Assembly: GCA_030674155.1 (NCBI GenBank) | Contig: CM060320.1 | Span: forward strand, 30,992,003-31,011,601 | Reading direction: 5' to 3' | Length of the DNA: 19,599 nt | Source of the DNA: Stramonita haemastoma | Taxonomy: Eukaryota; Mollusca; Gastropoda; Neogastropoda; Muricidae | Part shown: piece by piece, positions 17,481 through 19,599 of the stretch | Layout: each line of letters opens with the position of its first letter | Numbering within the stretch: the first letter of the stretch is position 1 | The notes under the pieces: generated by a model | What the model saw: the letters and a program-made list of their open reading frames with translations, nothing else | What the model was told of the DNA's origin: nothing | Database searches by the model: none | Made by a program: the position numbers and the translations under genes

Positions 17481-17553
17481 TATATCAGAGGACCTGAGTT
17501 TTTAAGAGGAGGGGTAGAAAGTATGTTTAGGTTAGTATGAATGAAGAAAAGGG

Positions 17554-17556
<3 letters not shown>

Positions 17557-17631
<75 letters not shown>

Positions 17632-17635
17632 TGTG
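17557..17635. repeat. (GT)n microsatellite
   Basis: About 78 bp of nearly pure GT, passing into GTCTGTGTCTGTGTCTG at its 3' end. Confidence 0.97.
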
Positions 17636-17640
17636 TCTGT

Positions 17641-17720
17641 GTCTGGGTGTATGTCTGGGTGTATGTCTGGGTGTATGTCTGGGTGTATGTCTGTGTGTGT
17701 CTGTGTGTGTCTGTGTGTAT
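17641..17720 (+). repeat. perfect 12-bp tandem repeat GTCTGGGTGTAT x4 plus GTCTGTGT units
   Basis: Identical 12-bp units start at 17641, 17653, 17665 and 17677, followed by GTCTGTGTGT and similar 10-bp units to 17720. Identity of all four units indicates a very recent expansion from the neighbouring GT tract. Confidence 0.95.
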
Positions 17721-17740
17721 AAGTGCTAACATATTCTTTT

Positions 17741-17837
17741 TTCGAGGTTAATGGAATAAGCACTGTGAGCTTTTTCTTTTACATCCGGTTCCCGCGTGCG
17801 TAGAGTTTCCAAGTTTTGTCATCCGTTCCCATCGGCA

Positions 17838-17840
<3 letters not shown>
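17741..17840 (+). repeat. dispersed repeat family X, copy 3 (truncated)
   Basis: TTCGAGGTTAATGGAATAAG, then CACTGTGAGC, a T-rich stretch, TTTACATCCGGTTCCCGCG, TGCGTAGAG, TTTCCAAGTTTTGTCATCCG, TTCCCATCGGCACAC. It aligns with 15836-15930 of copy 2. The 3' half is absent: a (GA)n tract starts immediately after CGGCACAC, and a (GT)n-derived repeat abuts the 5' side. Confidence 0.65.
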
Positions 17841-17907
<67 letters not shown>

Positions 17908-17917
17908 AAGATGAGAG
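17841..17917. repeat. (GA)n microsatellite
   Basis: GA dinucleotides with one AGAAG shift, starting exactly at the end of repeat copy 3. Confidence 0.96.
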
Positions 17918-18541
17918 ATTGAAACATGGTGTGTTTGTTTTTCTTTACACAGTATATTTTTCGTTTTTGATGAAGTTGAAAGCAAGAATAAAAAACAGTA
18001 TAATTTCCGTGATTTTGGGGGGGGGGATAATTTAAATGAATTGAATGGAAGAAACACAAAAGTATATAGTTCAGTTGTTTTTTTCATTGGATTGAAAGTG
18101 AGAAATACAATAGCACTTTTTCGATTTTATGAGATCAAATGCAAGAAAAAAATAGTGTATTTTTAATATTTTTGTTGGATTGAATGCAAGAAAAAAAATG
18201 TGTTTTTAATATTTTTGTTGGATTGAATGCATGAAATATAATGTATGCTTTTGTATTTTTATGATATTGAATGGAAAAGGTACAACAGCATAGGATTTAT
18301 ATTTTTTTTTAATGAGATTAATGTACGAAAATCATTAGTATTTTTCAGAGGTTTTTTTGATTGGATGCAAGAAATGCATGAGTAAACTGTTCTTTCTTTT
18401 TTTTTGGTTTAAATGCAAGAAATGAAATATTTTTCTTTTTTTTGATGGGATATAATGTATGAAATACAATTGCAGGCCTTCATATTTCGTTTTTTATGAC
18501 ATTGAATGCAAGAAATACAATTTCATTATTTTTTAAGTTTG
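17918..18541 (+). repeat. AT-rich ~45-bp tandem array, block 1
   Basis: Units begin with TTGAATGCAAGAAATACAAT-like sequence followed by a T-rich half ending in TTGGA or ATGAGA. Unit starts are at about 17918, 17976, 18041, 18092, 18135, 18180, 18223, 18267, 18318, 18361, 18410, 18451 and 18502, so spacing is 41-65 bp, mostly 43-51. Units are diverged (AAATGCAAG, TTGAATGG, TTAATGTACG). A G10 run interrupts the second unit near 18017. Confidence 0.85.
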
Positions 18542-19062
18542 GTAAGATTTGAGTTTAATGATTTGTCAGTTTAAAAAATCATTTGCTGCGATTGCCTTTG
18601 ATATTGGCAATGGTGTTATTAGTTTATATGGTTGTGTGCAAAGTATATGTGAAAGAGCTTTTCATTTTTTGTTTTCTATTTCAGAATGGCATCCAAAGTC
18701 ATAAAAGGGATCGGGTTCTATAGCTCGCCTTTGTATTGAAATGATGTTAGTGTGTATTGGTGGCAGACCTGTGTATTGATTTTCTGCTAGCAGATCAATA
18801 ACAGATTTTACACCAATACACCTTATGAAAAATCACTATATCTGAAAAAATTTGGGCTATAGTTTAGTAGTCCATTAAGTGTGCCTTTCTGTGTTGGGGG
18901 TGGGGTAGGGGGAGGGGGGCTTGTTAGTTTTGTTTGATAAAAATTTCAATCAAATACCTTTACAAAAATGAAATTTAGTAATGTACTGGCATTTTATAAA
19001 GGCAGAATTGAGAATCCCAAATTATTTATTGCTTAATTAATTTTCAAGTTATGGCAAATCGA
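18542..19062. other. unique AT-rich spacer with a nested inverted repeat
   Basis: About 520 bp between the two blocks of the array. It contains an 11-bp inverted repeat, GTGTATTGGTG (18752-18762) and CACCAATACAC (18811-18821), enclosing the 12-bp palindrome TCTGCTAGCAGA (18783-18794). G-rich GGGGGTGGGGTAGGGGGAGG lies at about 18896-18919. No gene seen. Confidence 0.6.
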
Positions 19063-19063
19063 G

Positions 19064-19065
<2 letters not shown>

Positions 19066-19132
<67 letters not shown>

Positions 19133-19170
19133 GGTGTGCGTGTGTGCGTGCGTACTTGTGTGTGTGGGTG
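19066..19170. repeat. (GT)n microsatellite with GCGT tail
   Basis: About 65 bp pure GT (19066-19131), then GGTGTGCGTGTGTGCGTGCG and further GT/GGGT units to about 19170. Confidence 0.96.
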
Positions 19171-19320
19171 GGTGGATTTAAAGAAAAGTCTGTAAAATTG
19201 CTGGATTTGCAGCTAAAATGAAAATTTGACTTTAAAGAAATTGCCATAATTTTGAATGGTGGAATATGAGGAGGTATTGAAATGTATCTTTTAAAAGTGC
19301 AATGTTTTAAAACATTTATA
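19171..19320. other. AT-rich sequence leading into array block 2
   Basis: Contains one or two weak unit-like segments (TTGAATGGTGGAATATGAGG, TTGAAATGTATC) that may be decayed array units. Confidence 0.4.
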
Positions 19321-19599
19321 TTTAAAATGAAATTGAATGGAAGAAACACAATAGTATATGATTCCGGGTTTTTGTTTTGTTTTGTTTTAATTAGATTGAA
19401 TGTGAGAAATACATTAGGACATTTTTTTAATTTTATGAGATCAAATGCAAGACAAACAATAGTGTATTTTTTTATTTTTGTTGGACTGAATGCAAGAAAA
19501 ACAATGTTTTTGATATTTTTGTTGGATTGAATGCGAGAAACGTATGTTTTTGTATTTTTATATTGAATGGAAAGGGTACTACAGCATATGATTTATTTT
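19321..19599 (+). repeat. AT-rich ~45-bp tandem array, block 2 (runs off the window)
   Basis: Unit starts at 19333, 19396, 19441, 19486, 19527 and 19563. Six consecutive units match block 1 units at 18041, 18092, 18135, 18180, 18223 and 18267 in the same order, down to unit-specific differences (TTGAATGGAAGAAACACAA; then TGAGAAATACA; then TCAAATGCAAG; then TTGAATGGAAA-GGTAC). The blocks are about 1292 bp apart. The 82-codon frame at 19282-19530 is a repeat translation. Confidence 0.88.

Noticed and set aside
19282..19530. 82-codon frame with repeated LNxR-T words as a repeat protein
   Set aside because: It is the translation of the 45-bp array (a multiple of 3); block 1 with the same units does not keep the frame.

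Overview
This window looks like intergenic or intronic DNA from a large, repeat-rich animal genome. I found no credible protein-coding gene, rRNA or functional tRNA. The best guess at a source is a mollusc, probably a marine gastropod (moderate confidence). The reasons are the very heavy load of (GT)n, (CT/GA)n and (GACA/TCTG)n microsatellites; SINE heads with tRNA-like and 5S-like promoter sequence; and a SINE body at about 10632-10900 that matches, from memory, a dispersed family common in caenogastropod snails. An exact 100-base run of N (12000-12099) shows this is an assembled scaffold. Nearly all long open frames are translations of microsatellites or minisatellites.

Layout. Positions 1-1180: two polypyrimidine (CT)n tracts and imperfect TTG/CTG repeats. 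1438-1720 and 2985-3230: two SINE-like insertions sharing a head; a deleted relative lies at 7489-7525. 2296-2387: a pure (AT)46 tract. 3593-3745, 15832-15980 and 17741-17840: three copies of an unrecognised dispersed repeat, the last two next to microsatellites. 4080-5210: a GC-rich island with G-quadruplex and E-box motifs, running into about 800 bp of GT-based repeats. 5373-5640: a unique island dense in homeodomain-type sites. 5918-6012: more (AT)n. 6197-6345: a 76-bp tandem duplication. 6785-7142: GA/GACA/CA repeats. 7290-7490: a GC-rich island with a CTCF-like motif. 8650-10018: a very large, symmetrically ordered inverted pair of purine and pyrimidine microsatellites around a 200-bp unique centre.

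10632-11224: a SINE body on + and a tRNA-like head on -. 11281-11560: another unique island. 11621-11818: (CT)n. 12000-12099: gap. 12590-13088: (GT)n, then (CA)n ending in (GC)n. 13200-13935: a decayed minisatellite of about 33 bp. 13936-15555: AT-rich unique DNA. 16552-16760: a small inverted-repeat element enclosing telomere-like CCCTAA sequence. 17106-17480: poly-C and poly-G tracts. 17918-18541 and 19321-19599: an AT-rich array of about 45 bp units whose unit order recurs about 1.29 kb later.

No genes work together here. The biology of interest is repeat biology (chimeric SINE promoters, array growth, DNA-structure-forming tracts) and a few islands of unique sequence that could be cis-regulatory. 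The island claims are inference from motif content and need cross-species conservation to stand.
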